Shown here: piece after piece, positions 33,948-45,850 of the stretch | Layout of the letters: each line of letters opens with the position of its first letter | Position numbering within the stretch: the stretch's first letter is position 1 | Assembly: GCF_021130785.1 (NCBI RefSeq) | Contig: NC_060215.1 | Location: forward strand, 68,576,501-68,640,500 | Length of the DNA stretch: 64,000 nucleotides | From: Homalodisca vitripennis | Taxonomy: Eukaryota > Arthropoda > Insecta > Hemiptera > Cicadellidae | Reading direction: 5' to 3' | Program-made: the position numbers and the translations under genes | Notes under the pieces: generated by a model | The model's database searches: none | What the model was told of the DNA's origin: nothing | Seen by the model: only the letters and a program-made list of their open reading frames with translations

Positions 33948-35709
33948 TATCAATGGAATTGCATACATTTCGAATTTATTTATATTCCAATAGCGTCGTT
34001 GAACGGTTTGTAATCAAGTAAAAAGCTTTTCACTATTTTTATTTCAAATGGTCTTACATTGAAGTAACTCTTGTAACATTGGAGGACACGAATGAGTGCA
34101 AGTAGTTGCTGCTATTGTAAAATCGTGTTTTCATTTATTTCATAGAATAGAATGGAAAAATACCAAACTGTATAAACAAATACAAGAACTGGTTTAGAAA
34201 ATCAGATCAGTACACTAAAATACCGCCCTTTTTACTATTTAACATGTGTGAGAATTAAAACTCTGACAAACAAAATACGATTCGCAAACTAGTGACAACA
34301 TACATACTTTAACACTTTTAACATGTAAGATATTTTTTATTTCTTAAAAGACCTTACAGGGCAAGTTACAAATATTAGTGACGTATAAAATCGTTAAACA
34401 TAAAACTATATGTTATTATCTACTATAAGTGGATCAATAGAAACAACCAAATGATTTGTGATTGTAACAGTCGATTTGCCATGAAAGTAGTGAACCTACC
34501 ATTTAACGTGCACTCTATCTTACTTAAATGCAACATTCCAGATGGTATTAAAATCCCTTAAACATTTATCGCTCTGTACTTTTCCAGAAGTTCAGGCTCG
34601 GTCACCGTATCCTTTAATTTCACTACGTAGTTTTAATTTTATCGTGATATATCTTTGTGACCTTTCTCTGGTTCCCTAGATTTTCAGGTCTTCAGCCTCG
34701 GCCATGGTAGCGTCTTTAACTTAAGTTTTTGTATATTTTATTTATCTGGTAGTCGTCACCAATATTCGTTTCTTTTTTATAACCAAAGATATATTTGGGT
34801 TCTGCCAATAAATTACTTACAATTATGGTTCCCCAAATGGCTTTTGTAGACAATATTACATGCATTTAATATTTGTTTTGTCTTCTGATGTATCATAATA
34901 TTTGATTTAGAAAGCTCAAAATGAAATACATCTGTTTATGAACTCTTCACAACGCTGAGGTCGATGTTTGTTAGTTTTATATTCTTTCGACTTTTCCCAT
35001 GATGAATTTTTTTACAGAGAAAAATACCATAAAATTAAAATTCGGGTAATCATACAATTGCTCGGATGGTTTAAGCATAACATTGACATAAATGACAAAT
35101 TCAAAGCTTCTAGATTGTCGGGATGGTGGAAAACTTGTAAGAGTAGGTGAGTCAATCAGTCGTCGCCTCGGTGGGCACATTTAACTTTATATGAGCTCGT
35201 TACATCGTTGACAGACAATACTGACTCTCATTTCTCACACAGACTGAGGCTCGAAATGACATGACGCCTCCTAGTCAACCTCGGCATGCCGACTGTGCCC
35301 ACATTAACCGGGAATGGCACTTGATCATCTAGCCAACCAGTCAAACCTCATTGCCTCAAATCCCCCAAATACCTTGCCTCCGTGGAGCTGGATTGCAGCT
35401 CTTTGCCCCGAGTGCCGGCGCGGCGTATTAAAAACAACGCTCGGAATCTACAGAAATTAACTATTCCCAGCTTAAATAATGGTCTACGATGACATGAAGA
35501 AACTTTTTTACCTAGGACAAATTCACTCTTATAATTTAATTTATGTAGAGAAGTACGGCTCATCAAAACGTTGACATTACTAGCACTAACTACCTTTGTA
35601 ACATTCTGACTGATTCTAGTTTGCCATAAAAATGTGAGGCATCTCTGAAAATTTCCAGTGAGTAGTCACAATAAATAATCCCATTTGCAAACTTATTATG
35701 CTAGTTAAT
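33948..35709. other. AT-rich spacer, no gene seen
   Basis: A less AT-rich patch at 35160-35440 has open frames on the minus strand (72 and 67 codons), but nothing recognisable. A 60-codon plus-strand frame at 34968-35150 is also unassigned. Confidence 0.5.
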
Positions 35710-36992
35710 GGGTTATATTCATAAAAAGAAGGATATCCTCCAAAGCATAAGGTTAAAGTATAAATTTATGATTTTAAGTAAAATGTAGAAGTATAATCAT
35801 TTCCTTTTTTTATGTTCATAATGATGAAAACGCATTGTTATACTTGCGAGGATATACTCATAGCGCTAGTAAAATGTTAGTCCGTCTAAGACCTGAGCGG
35901 GAGCACAACGCAGATAACAATTATTTTTTGTTCATTTTCAAATTTTACGTGACAAAAGTATTGTAAGATAGGGAATCGACGTTTCTGTTGGCCAAAATAT
36001 CGCTCAATTGAAACTCTTCCTTTTTTCAATATCCTGTTATAATTTACCTCTGCACCAGCAGTAGGACTAAATGGAGTCATGAGGCATGGTTCTAACCCAA
36101 ATCCGTCATCACCAAGTAACACAATATTGCTTCTATTTCCCAGTTGTAACGACTGTTAATTGTTAATTTTTCCATATCCTGGAGTCGTGCAAGGATCCAG
36201 GTTAACTAATGTCGGCACTAGTGAACAATTCTTTCACATCACAATTGGCTTGAATATTCAAAGAAGGTTTACTTATTCTGTAATGAATTTATCTCTGTTG
36301 AGTTTTTGTTTTAGTATAATGGGTACACTCAACCACATTAATATCTGTCAGAAACTTTAATTTACTTTGCCATAACTGATTTACAACAATTTTTCAGGAT
36401 TAATACTTGGAAGCTTTATCCATTCATGTTATTGTGCGATTATATTGTCAACTACTGCAATGACAGTTCGAGACACCGTAGCTTGGCTTATTCCAAGTTC
36501 TTGACCGATACCCTTAGATAGCCAGGATCACTAAGATAACGAAATCACACCGTCATTTAATGAACAGAGGACAACGCGCCACCGCGAATTTCTTTACTTG
36601 TACCTAAAATTCTCCCGGAAGCCATTTTACATGTTCTTCTTTAAAACGGTATAACATTTTGAAATCTCGAACAAGTGTACTTAAATGGGGCTTGTAATGA
36701 TTCACATCCTACACAGTTACACCATCTACCATCGGTTTGAAAATCGTGGATATAACCGTTCAACATAGAGGTGAGTCTGTTACTAACCAACCTCAGTTTT
36801 TCTGAAGGATATGCTTTTTAGTTGAAGTAAAAGGGAAAGTTTATGAATACCCATTTACTTTTTCAACAGCAAAAGGATATGCTTCTACTCTACAAGTGTA
36901 ATGTTCTGCTTAAATTATCATGAATAAAATCATAAGGATATCCTTGAGATTATGCAAGTATAAGCATGTGCTTTTCTTTACGAATACGACCC
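35710..36992 (-). mobile_element. PIF/Harbinger element with terminal inverted repeats, 1.28 kb
   Basis: The left end GGGTTATATTCATAAAAAGAAG (35710 on) and the right end, read on the other strand as GGGTCGTATTCGTAAAGAAAAG (36992 inward), match at 17 of 22 positions and form the terminal inverted repeats. AAT lies immediately outside both ends (35707-35709 and 36993-36995), a 3-bp target duplication as expected for Harbingers, although TWA is the commoner sequence. GGATATCC-containing subterminal repeats occur near both ends. The interior carries the transposase pseudogene. The second Harbinger gene (Myb-like) is not seen. Confidence 0.8.
35886..36690 (-). pseudogene. Harbinger (HARBI1-like) DDE transposase, decayed
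   Basis: The family cuts and pastes Harbinger DNA in the nucleus, using a DDE nuclease. Reading the minus strand across frames gives, in family order, LVRDFKMLYRFKEEHV, IRGGALSSV, FRYLSDPGYL, then GIGQELGISQATVSRTVIAV (helix-turn-helix region). Next come HEWIKLPS, ISKPSLNIQANCD with the usual catalytic Asp, and PGSLHDSRIWKN with the HDS motif. Finally LLGDDGFGLEPCLMTPFSP and IERYFGQQKRRFPIL lie in a frame open from 36122 to 35886 and end near the usual CVVLHN position (CVVLPLRS). The acidic residues at GDDG and the R.ERxFG block are present. Several frameshifts and stops in the first two thirds inactivate it. Confidence 0.85.
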
Positions 36993-39094
36993 AATATTTG
37001 AAGTTGGCCATTAATTTTTAACCTACAAACTAAGAATACTTTTTAATTAATAATTTAAATATTCTTTATTTTTATTTAAGTACTCCATAGAACCTGATTT
37101 GTCAGACTTTCTTAAAAATCTGGTAGTTTACATTTACAGCCTTGGTCAAATTCATCTATTTATAAATAATCTATTTTATACCAACATTGATTTTGATTGG
37201 CTGGAGTTCACCTAATTTACCCTTTAATTAATTTCATCATCCATCCTTTATTTACCCCAAAATATTATGTTACAGGGCTTATTTCTCTAAAACTGTCTGT
37301 AACAGTTAATATAGTATTGTCAATGTTGATGGTGGAAAACCTAAATATGAGGCTAGAAACTTATGCCCAGCAAATTAAATTGAGAAAGATCTCGTTAATC
37401 ATAAAATAGCTATTAGACGTCCTCCTTCCACTTTATCATGATGAACGATCGCCTTTTATTGGGCTTTATTGACTTGATCATATGAACGTATTTGAGGTTG
37501 TCATTTATCATTGTATCATTAAAATTAGGAAATTACTATTTCTTTGTGGAACCCGATAAGATATATTCATATATTATTTTGTCTGTATATACATTTTTCT
37601 CAAAATATATTTTTTCTCAATAACTAACTAGTATATCAAATTAATAAGTTGATCGTCCTTATTATGTTTTAGTTTCAAATAATTTAAAAGTAGAAGATTT
37701 GACTTCATATTGGCGTCCACAAACTCTTTTAGGTTTATTAGCTAAATGAATGAAACTTTAATTTCTCATGCAAACATTTATATAAACTGGTGAATGTGGT
37801 ACGCTGAATAACAACAGAGTAATTGCTTTTTTAATTGTTGTAAATAATTAAATAAATTCTTAAAAATTAATTATTGAAATTAATTTCTCTTAAATTTCTC
37901 AAATTCAGAATGAATGAAACGTATTTGAATGAAAATGTTACAAACTAAATTTAAATAAACAATAATTTAATTAACGTTGGTATGATTGCTTCTTATTTAA
38001 ACGTTTTTATCGTCAAGCCAACCACAATCAGGTGACGAGAATATACGGAATTTGGTATTTTGGTGGTACTATATTTGCTAATAAACATAGCAAAGAGATA
38101 TTATTCGTTGATTACTTTTGTAATTATTTTAGATAGATACAATTTTGGCTGCAGCTATTTTATGTTTACTACTACCACTATTAACAAAATTGCATATCCT
38201 GTATATTATAGCAATCTGAAAAAATATTTTTAACTGGTAAAATAAAAATGTTTTGAAATATTCAACTTGACAATTAGCTATTTTTAGGTACATATATCTT
38301 TTTAAATGGACGTAGGATTAGGGAAGTTACAATCCGTTTATACAACGAATAACACATTTGTGTGATAGAATCTACATTTGTCAAACTCCATTGGTCCCTT
38401 TATTATTAGGTAACTTCCAATGGTAAATATAAACTATATTGTTTCTATGTGTATAGACATGGCAGAAATTGGTTTTGTAATGTTTTTATTTTAAATTAAG
38501 CGTGGGCTAAAAAAGTTTTTAGGATTTGAAATTTGAAAATCGGGTTTTAAAAATTCAAATTTCATTTAATATTCAAACCTTAAGGATTCGACCATAATTA
38601 GTAGAGACACCTTTGGAGACAACAAATATTAACGGTTTACAACAAGATACAAACCAAAATATTTTTTTTTACTTAACGTTAAATCACTCACGACACCACT
38701 AAAGAAATAATGGACACCGGGACGTATCACGGTGCGCCCTCCAGCCTGGAAATATTTGGCTCCCTTCTGTTCCGAAACTGACAAATTTTATAGTCAGAAT
38801 ACCAACATTGAGCAGTTAACTTGATTTAGATTATGTCTCATATAACAGCACAATAAACACCGTCTTGAGTACACAAAATATTAATTTAAATTAGTATTAT
38901 TCAATCTGGATCATTCTAAGACGAGGCTTATCGTCGATATTGCTGAGCGGAAGGATGTTAAAGGTACATAAAATGTGCGGGAGCCTACTGGCATTTAAAG
39001 GTGTGTTTTCTGCTACAGGAAATGCATAAATGGGACATCCTCTCTTTAGCATTGACAAACCTTTAAAATATGATTGAGTGATTCCGTTACAAAT
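36993..39094. other. AT-rich spacer, no gene seen
   Basis: The open frames at 37197-37409 (plus) and 38897-39172 (minus) match no family. The second mostly mirrors the hAT-like reading on the other strand. Confidence 0.5.
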
Positions 39095-39400
39095 GCGTTT
39101 GATGGTGCATCTGACATGATCGGCCAGTATAATGGTTTGGCTGCACAAATGGCCAACAAAATCCCAAATCACATTTTACACGAGATGCTCCTCGCAGGTT
39201 TTAAATCTTGTAATATCTGATACAGCTCAGTGCCTCACTGTATCGATCTCATCTTTCAGTATAATGCAAAATACCCAGGTTTTTAAAACGATTCCGTTAA
39301 AAGACTGGACAAGTTTAGGGAGCAAATTCCTGCGTACAAGATGGAAGCCATTGAGTTACTAGATAGCGAAGCCGCAGCAACGCAGCAAAGAAAATATTCT
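39095..39400 (+). pseudogene. hAT-type transposase fragment (ZMYM-like), broken
   Basis: The plus strand reads FDGASDMIGQYNGLAAQMAN, matching the G.DGA..M.G...G(V/L) block of hAT transposases and their domesticated ZMYM/TTF-zinc-finger relatives. After a frameshift it continues CSSQVLNLVISDTAQC (the HC.AH.LNL(V/A) block). After another it continues VKRLDKFREQIPAYKMEAIE and SEAAATQQRKYST, where the family has TRW..(R/K). Order and spacing fit a piece of the catalytic region. It is too short and broken to be active, and no ends were found. Confidence 0.6.
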
Positions 39401-42208
39401 ACAGATAGATGAGTGGACCTCTTCTGAATAACAGTCTTCAAACACAGCTAAATATAAACACATTTATCTGGAGTTGTTTTGATAAATGTGTTTTCAGATA
39501 AATGCATATATTTAAATCTGTCTAAATCCATTAGTTTGTATAGTGGTATGCACATTACGTTTTTCACCAGAAAATGTAAATAAAAAGAATCGAAAATATA
39601 ATCATATATGATAATATAAATTAGTTCTGAATTGGGAAATGATAACATTTTATTTAAAACGCCTATTTAGAATTAAAGTTCTGAGAAAAAATATAGTCAG
39701 ATGTTTCTCACATTAACAGCGTAACTTTTAAAAGTGTTCTTTTTTTCTTTTGTGGACATTTTGGAAGTGTTTCTAATCACTATACAGCATAATTAAGTTA
39801 CAGCATAACACAAAATTACATGTAAAAAAACAACATATATTTCAAAAAATGTTAAAGAATAATATTAAGAAAATTACTATATATAGCTCATCACTGTGTA
39901 CAAATTACTCAATACACAGAAAGTGTATAGGTTTAAATAGGAAAATATTTAAAATTGTAATATAATTTCTACAATACATTTTTTACTCAACATTTCTAGA
40001 AACTAATAATTTTAATGGTACACAAAACATATAACTACATTTGATCTCTCATCAGTCACTTATCCCGAATCATAAAGCTGAAAAATGTGGAAGCTGCATG
40101 TAAACCACATTTTTGTGTAAAAATTCTAAAATCTTTCCTTGGACATACTACAAGCATAATTCATAAAAAATCCAAGAGTTTATTAGTAACGATAATGACT
40201 ATTACCTTTGGGTTTTTGCTTTGTAATGCTCAATTAATATACTCCCCTCACTCAAACCATAACGTTTTATCAACAACCAGGTTTTTGTTGATTACATGAT
40301 TAGGGTCATTGCAATAAATTAAATAATTCATTAAAATATAATATGAACATGTATGTTGAATAGGTAATAATTAGCTACGACAGCAAAAAAGTGCACAAGT
40401 GTATAACATGCAATATATTTTGAACTTTAATATTTGTGGAGCCGATGGAGGTCAAAAATTTTAGGCTGTAATGGAGTGTATTATATCTGTACAATGTAGG
40501 CTTGGACACTGAACTTGGCAAGAGAGTAATTATTGTACCATCTCTTATCAAATTCCAGGCGAACCCTTGTGTTGAGTAGAACGGTGTCTAAACTGCTCCC
40601 AGTAATCAAGATGTTAAACAATTACAAATACTTACTTTACATATATAACAAGCAACACATAGTACAAGAGTGATCAAAGATAGCCTCTCACAGATACATG
40701 GTTCTTTAAAGAAAATTTAACTGTCGAATATACTGTTAATAATTTTCTTAATGTACTTGGTTCATTCGTATTAGATTTAATAAATTAGTAAATTAGATTA
40801 AATTAGTTACCAAACTAGATTACTTAATAGATAATATCATAATTTCTACACCCGATAATAATAAATAGATAATACATTTGAACGATCTTTAACCCTATTT
40901 CACTCAAATAAAATATCAGTCTAAATAAACTCTAAGAACTGATATAAGTCCAAGAACAGATATAAATATATTATCTACTCTTTTTGCAATAATCTAAAAC
41001 TAATAATGAGACAGATTCCGAATGTGAATCTTCTTTTCAAAAACTGAACTGTATTCAATTTTTAAAATTTGCTCAATTTCTAAGAATTTTAAGGTTAAGG
41101 TGATAAATAAACTGTTATGTCAATAAATTAATACTTGTTACCATGAGTGACTAGTATTTAAAAAATTCCACAACCTATTTTAAATAATATAATATACTTT
41201 TCAACAAAATTTAAAGTTACTTTATAACTAAAAACGACAAAATGTAGGGACCTCAGTAGCGTTTCCAGCTTTAAACATTAAAGATATTAAAACTTTTATG
41301 AAATAAACTGAAAGTCAGACACGTTCAGACAGAAAAAAAGAAAACATGCCAGTAAATAAAATAATACAACTAACATTTTTACCACTTAAAAACAATATGC
41401 CGCTCATATTTCATAAACATACGCGAAATTAAATAAAACTACTCAAACGTGGACTGTTTTCATAAAAGAACAAGAATATATCTATTTATGTTTGAATTAT
41501 ATTATATTCATTCATACTTTTCCTGCGAACATGGTGGCAATTCTTCATATCTTATCGAGTGTATGCAGTCGTTCGGAAACAAGGGAAGAGTGAAAGAAGA
41601 CGTTTGGTTTTCATCAATTGGTCCTTGAGGTCCATATGAGCGGCTTTTACTTCCTGGTATTTAGATTGAGCCATAGCCAGCCCAGCCCGGGATTCCTTTA
41701 AATTTTTTTAACTCTGTCAGTTGAATGTTTTCACACTGACTAATAATGTTTGTCGATTCAGCTGTCTTGTTATTTACACTAAATGTCTTCTTGTAATCGT
41801 AAAAATGGGAATGAACATATTATATATATTTTTTGTTTTATATATTATATTATTATATAATATAAAAGCATGCTACATTACAACCAGCTGAAAGAGTAGA
41901 AACTCCTATCAACTCTACGCCAATCAGTTCTATAACCTTCCAGGATACCTACGATAGGAAATCCTCTACTGATTATATTGTTACACACCGTATACTGGAC
42001 TGTATTGTAACCCCTGTCCCTGTTCTAGACAATACAGAAGGATATCGATAGTTTTTTCGGGCAAAGAAACGATCAGACAAGAATCTTATCGTCACCGGGC
42101 AGGCAATCCACGCAACAGATGTACGTGTTGTTCTTGGTTGTATTACGTACATTTGTGTGTTCTTTCATTGAAGAGATACATGTCAAAATAAAAGTAAGTA
42201 AGTAGGGT
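39401..42208. other. AT-rich spacer, no gene seen
   Basis: It contains a perfect 13-bp-arm hairpin at 39456-39493 and an AT-rich patch at 41818-41870. No coding sequence is supported. The segment 41880-42200 is less AT-rich and sits just upstream of a LINE endonuclease piece, so it could be decayed LINE sequence, but no motif confirms that. Confidence 0.5.
39456..39493. repeat. Hairpin, 13-bp perfect arms
   Basis: AAACACATTTATC (39456-39468) and GATAAATGTGTTT (39481-39493) pair exactly around a 12-base loop. The function is unknown. Confidence 0.85.
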
Positions 42209-42545
42209 ATGATTTATGTCTACTTCACAGGTTTTACTACACGTAAGGTACAAATATATCATCTCTTTTTCATGCTCTCTTTGTATGTAGCTGTGGAAGT
42301 CAACACTGTGATATGTTTAGGACGCGTAAACATAGATTTACTGTCGGAGATACGCAATGAAGCCAGATATTTACGCCGGCCCCTGAAGAAATCAAATGTG
42401 ATGAGACTTATTAGTGATCCCACGAGAGTTACAACTCTGCTACCATTTGAAACAACGTGGACGCATGGTAGGTGTTATGTCGATGTAGTAAATCACCAGT
42501 GTCAAAAAAGAGGTTCCCAAGTAGGAGCCTTGAGGCAAACCTGAC
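42209..42545 (+). pseudogene. LINE apurinic-type endonuclease fragment
   Basis: An open frame of 111 codons contains VNTVICLGRVNIDLLSE, which matches the .I.CGD(F/V)N.DLL motif of the LINE endonuclease with the catalytic GD changed to GR. ARYLRRPLKKSNVMRLISDP and TRVTT follow, the typical L...L...(N/G)M.Q.I..PTR.T segment. The expected TLID and SDH motifs downstream are not seen. Only a slice of the domain remains, and the Asp change would by itself inactivate it. It could belong to the same decayed LINE as the piece at 45 kb. Confidence 0.65.
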
Positions 42546-44959
42546 TTGTTTGAAAAATTCATAGTTGATATATAGTATCAATCTAACCCCGTCGCTTGAC
42601 TGTAGGACGTATACAGGACTGATATTTCTAAAGATATCAACAAATTTTTTATTACAAAACCTTTTATAATAATAAAACATTATGAAACTCAAGTTAAATC
42701 AATTTCATAAGAATCAACACTTGCTGTTTTTAAGGTTATAAAGTTGTTTGTAAAGGGTTATAAAGATTACCATTTTGAAATTTGTTTTCTAAAATCTTCG
42801 TTGCAAATGTACGAAATGTTATAGTACATTTCAAGCTTGCAGTTCTTGAAGTCCAAAAGAACTCAGTGAGTTGTGCAAGGCTTTCTAGGGGGTTTACCGC
42901 AATATTAATTCTCTGTTACTAGAGTTCCAAACTCATACTATCAACAATAGAAGTTATACAAATTCTCACAGACACCCTCTCAATACTTGTTAGTGACACG
43001 ACCCCCAAGCACATGTGACTTTTTCAAACTGGTGATGGAACTAAATACATATAATTCAATTCTTGTTTCACGCTGTTGTATATTTTCTTGCCAAGCAATT
43101 AAATGTTGCCTCCTCTTTGGAAATTCACGGGCGCTTAGACACCTGATACGTCCATGGATCCCACCATACCGAACACTAACATACCATAAGCCGCCCGCAA
43201 CCCAAAAGAAGGTAGAATCATGTTAAAACCTCCAAGTTTCATTTGTCTATCTGCAACTATTAAAAAATAAAAGGGAAGGTTTTTACGACCACCCTGTTTA
43301 TATTTATGATCAATACATTCGGTTTGGATTTACCGCGATTTGTCGGATAAACTATATAACTTACTACTAATAATTTTACGTGGTAGAATAATATTACAAT
43401 ATTGTGATAACTCACAGATACTCAATAGAGGACGGGGCTACAACAGGAGTTTATAGGTCTCTTGGCCCTTCAGTTGGAGAGCACTATGTGAACTATATGC
43501 CATTCGCATCTTATTATGCCACAAGAAATATGGACTTATGTAGGTGGGACACTTTTGTGGCGCAGTGTTGGACAAGTTACATACGTTCAGACTATTACAC
43601 TAGTATTGCAGTATTTTACAGCTAATTTAAAAACTGTATATAGAGACAACAAAACATTGACTGCATATAGAGTCGAGAAACATTGACGAAGATGAATGGC
43701 CATCTCTTGCTCTTGCATCTGGTGAAAAAAATGTTGAAGGCAAGGCAATTTGGGTTTGCCACGTTTCAATTGCCTTTGTTTTAATTTATCTTAAGTCCCG
43801 AAAAACAAAACATACCCAATGCATTTTACTTCTTGGCAATTTATTTTCTTGTACCATGGTCACATGATTGGCAACAGTAGTACGTTCATGGAAGAAGCAC
43901 TGACTATTTGTATCGATGGCAGAATTTTATAATAACGTTCATGGAAATGGAGACCCTTGTATAAGAGTTCTACATTCCCTTAATTCAGCCAACTAATAGC
44001 ACTATAATTAACAATGGATCAGCAGGTGATACGTTAGAAGAAATATAATGGATAAGACTCACAGGAAATTTAGACTAACTTTATTCTTTTTAATGTACCT
44101 GAATTCTCTTCTTCTTAGGATTCTTATCGGTCTGAGAAAAAAGCTTATTATTTTTATATTATCAAGAAACTACTAATCCCTGCTGATGCTAATTTTGATT
44201 GTGTTTATCTTTGAACATGTTGGTAAAGTTAGGCCAATTAAGGTACTTTGTGTTTCAGACTGATAAAAATAAGGTGATGGTTTTTCACCATACTCTGTTT
44301 TAACTTTAAGCTCTTTTCTTACAGATATTAAGCAATCTAATTCGGACTTCGGATATACTCAGAAAGACCTTGGAAGCAATGGACATTAGCTAGCGAACAC
44401 AACCTTTCAATTAAGCATTGCAATGGTACTCACAAAAGTGTGACTCACAACCAAAAATCTAATATGTAGCAACGGCAGTGTCAAATTTACTTTTTACTAC
44501 CGAATATTAATGGCGTTTGGTCTAAGGTACCTTATTTTCTCAGTGTTTCATCTCTTCTCGACTTAGGATTTTGTAATTTTCACGGAAACAAAGTTGAATG
44601 TCTCAATATTTGATGGGCAAGTTGGAGGTTATTCTCACGGTATATTCAGATGAAATAGAGTACATGCTACAAGTGATAAAATTAATGGTGGTGTCTTGGA
44701 GGCTGAGCCTTTGGATTAAGAGGGCTCAGAATAGAGAATACATTTTTGAAAATCGAATTTAAATTCCTACAAAACGTTTAATGTGTATATACTCGTATTA
44801 AATCCCTCCTATAAATAAGCTCTGCCAACCTGGTTCAGTCTTTCTCCGATGTCTTGGAATACTTTCTTTTTATGGCTAGTGATGAATACTAACTAGCAGT
44901 TTTTTGTTATTTTAGTTTAAATAATTCAACATATTCTGAATCTTTAAAGTTTATTTTTT
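42546..44959. other. Spacer, no supported gene
   Basis: Open frames at 42987-43226 and 43404-43625 have slightly protein-like text, but I could not align either to a family with confidence. The rest is AT-rich. Confidence 0.45.
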
Positions 44960-45850
44960 TAGGTTTTGTCAGTTCATGCAACATGCTGAATGACAGAGAG
45001 TACACACTAGATTACTAGATTTGATTTGATCCCATAAGTTTAATCTTGCTTTGAATTCTCAACAAACGTTGAATGGGATGTCCTCATATACTCCTAACAA
45101 ATTTTAAGGTTATATAAATAAGATAAAATTAAACATAAGTATTTTAGAGATCGACCCGTTGCTTTATTGTAATACTGAGAGTGTATTTAATCTTACCACG
45201 CTCAGAGGCGTTATTGGTTCATACACATAAGAAAAAAAATTTTCCCCCCGCTCTTGGTTTGACAAGTATTTTAGACAGCACATAATACGGAAGGTGTTAT
45301 ATAAAAATTATAAGAAGTCTGGTCTAAAGAGAGCAATAATAATACATTTTTTTTTTCGCAGCTCGAGTAACATGAAATTGTGTCCAACGTTACCAGTAAT
45401 ACGTCTCATATCGATGGAGTTCTGTCTAAAAACCCAAGCTATAATTCCTCCATTAACTAAAACATAGAGAGATTAACTCGCCTAATGAGATGGCCAACTT
45501 ATTTGCTGAACTCTTATCTAGTGTATATAGCAATTGTACTTTAATCCTAATTTTGTATTCAATAATTTTGACCTTTCGAATTCAGATTTAATCTTTTCAA
45601 AAGAAGCCTTCATACGGGAATTTACCCGTCAGCATTGAAAACAAAGTATTCCCATTTTCAATACTAGCGTATGTCTGTTACAATATAATCCTCTGTTGCT
45701 AAACATTTTGAAGCTATTGTTCTCGAGACTGGAATTATTATTGTCGAGTAGTAACATGGTCTCACATCTCAGCCGATCACCTGTTACTAACCTTAACATC
45801 TAAATCTATTTTATTTATACTTGCCTCGCTTTTTGGTCAATTATTTAAAA
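44960..45850 (+). pseudogene. LINE endonuclease tail, linker and RT fingers (broken)
   Basis: Across frames the plus strand follows the middle of a jockey-like LINE protein. The endonuclease tail (VEWDVLI at about 45070) is followed by the linker with KKNFPP and SWFDKYFRQHIIRK around 45225-45290 (the PPWFD motif), YKNYKKSGLKR, SSNMKLC and FCLKTQA (the usual SLKTNP). Next come NEMANLFAELLSSVYSNCT-like text at 45485-45540 and GIYPSALKT (G.(F/Y)PS.WK). NILKLLFSRLELLLSS and SRSPVTNL complete the RT fingers at about 45700-45800. Many frameshifts are present and the catalytic palm is missing. It is the same LINE type as the fragments at 13.7 and 17 kb. Confidence 0.65.

Noticed and set aside
42880..43230. 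Minus-strand text VWWDPWTYQVSKRP considered as a LINE thumb region
   Set aside because: One motif in one frame, with stops on both sides and no supporting downstream motif.
43404..43625. 73-codon frame with DGATTGVYRSLG, considered as an RNase H (TDGS..GAG) remnant
   Set aside because: Only the first few residues fit. The following conserved LG..ATVFQAE region is not convincing and there is no neighbouring RT in phase.
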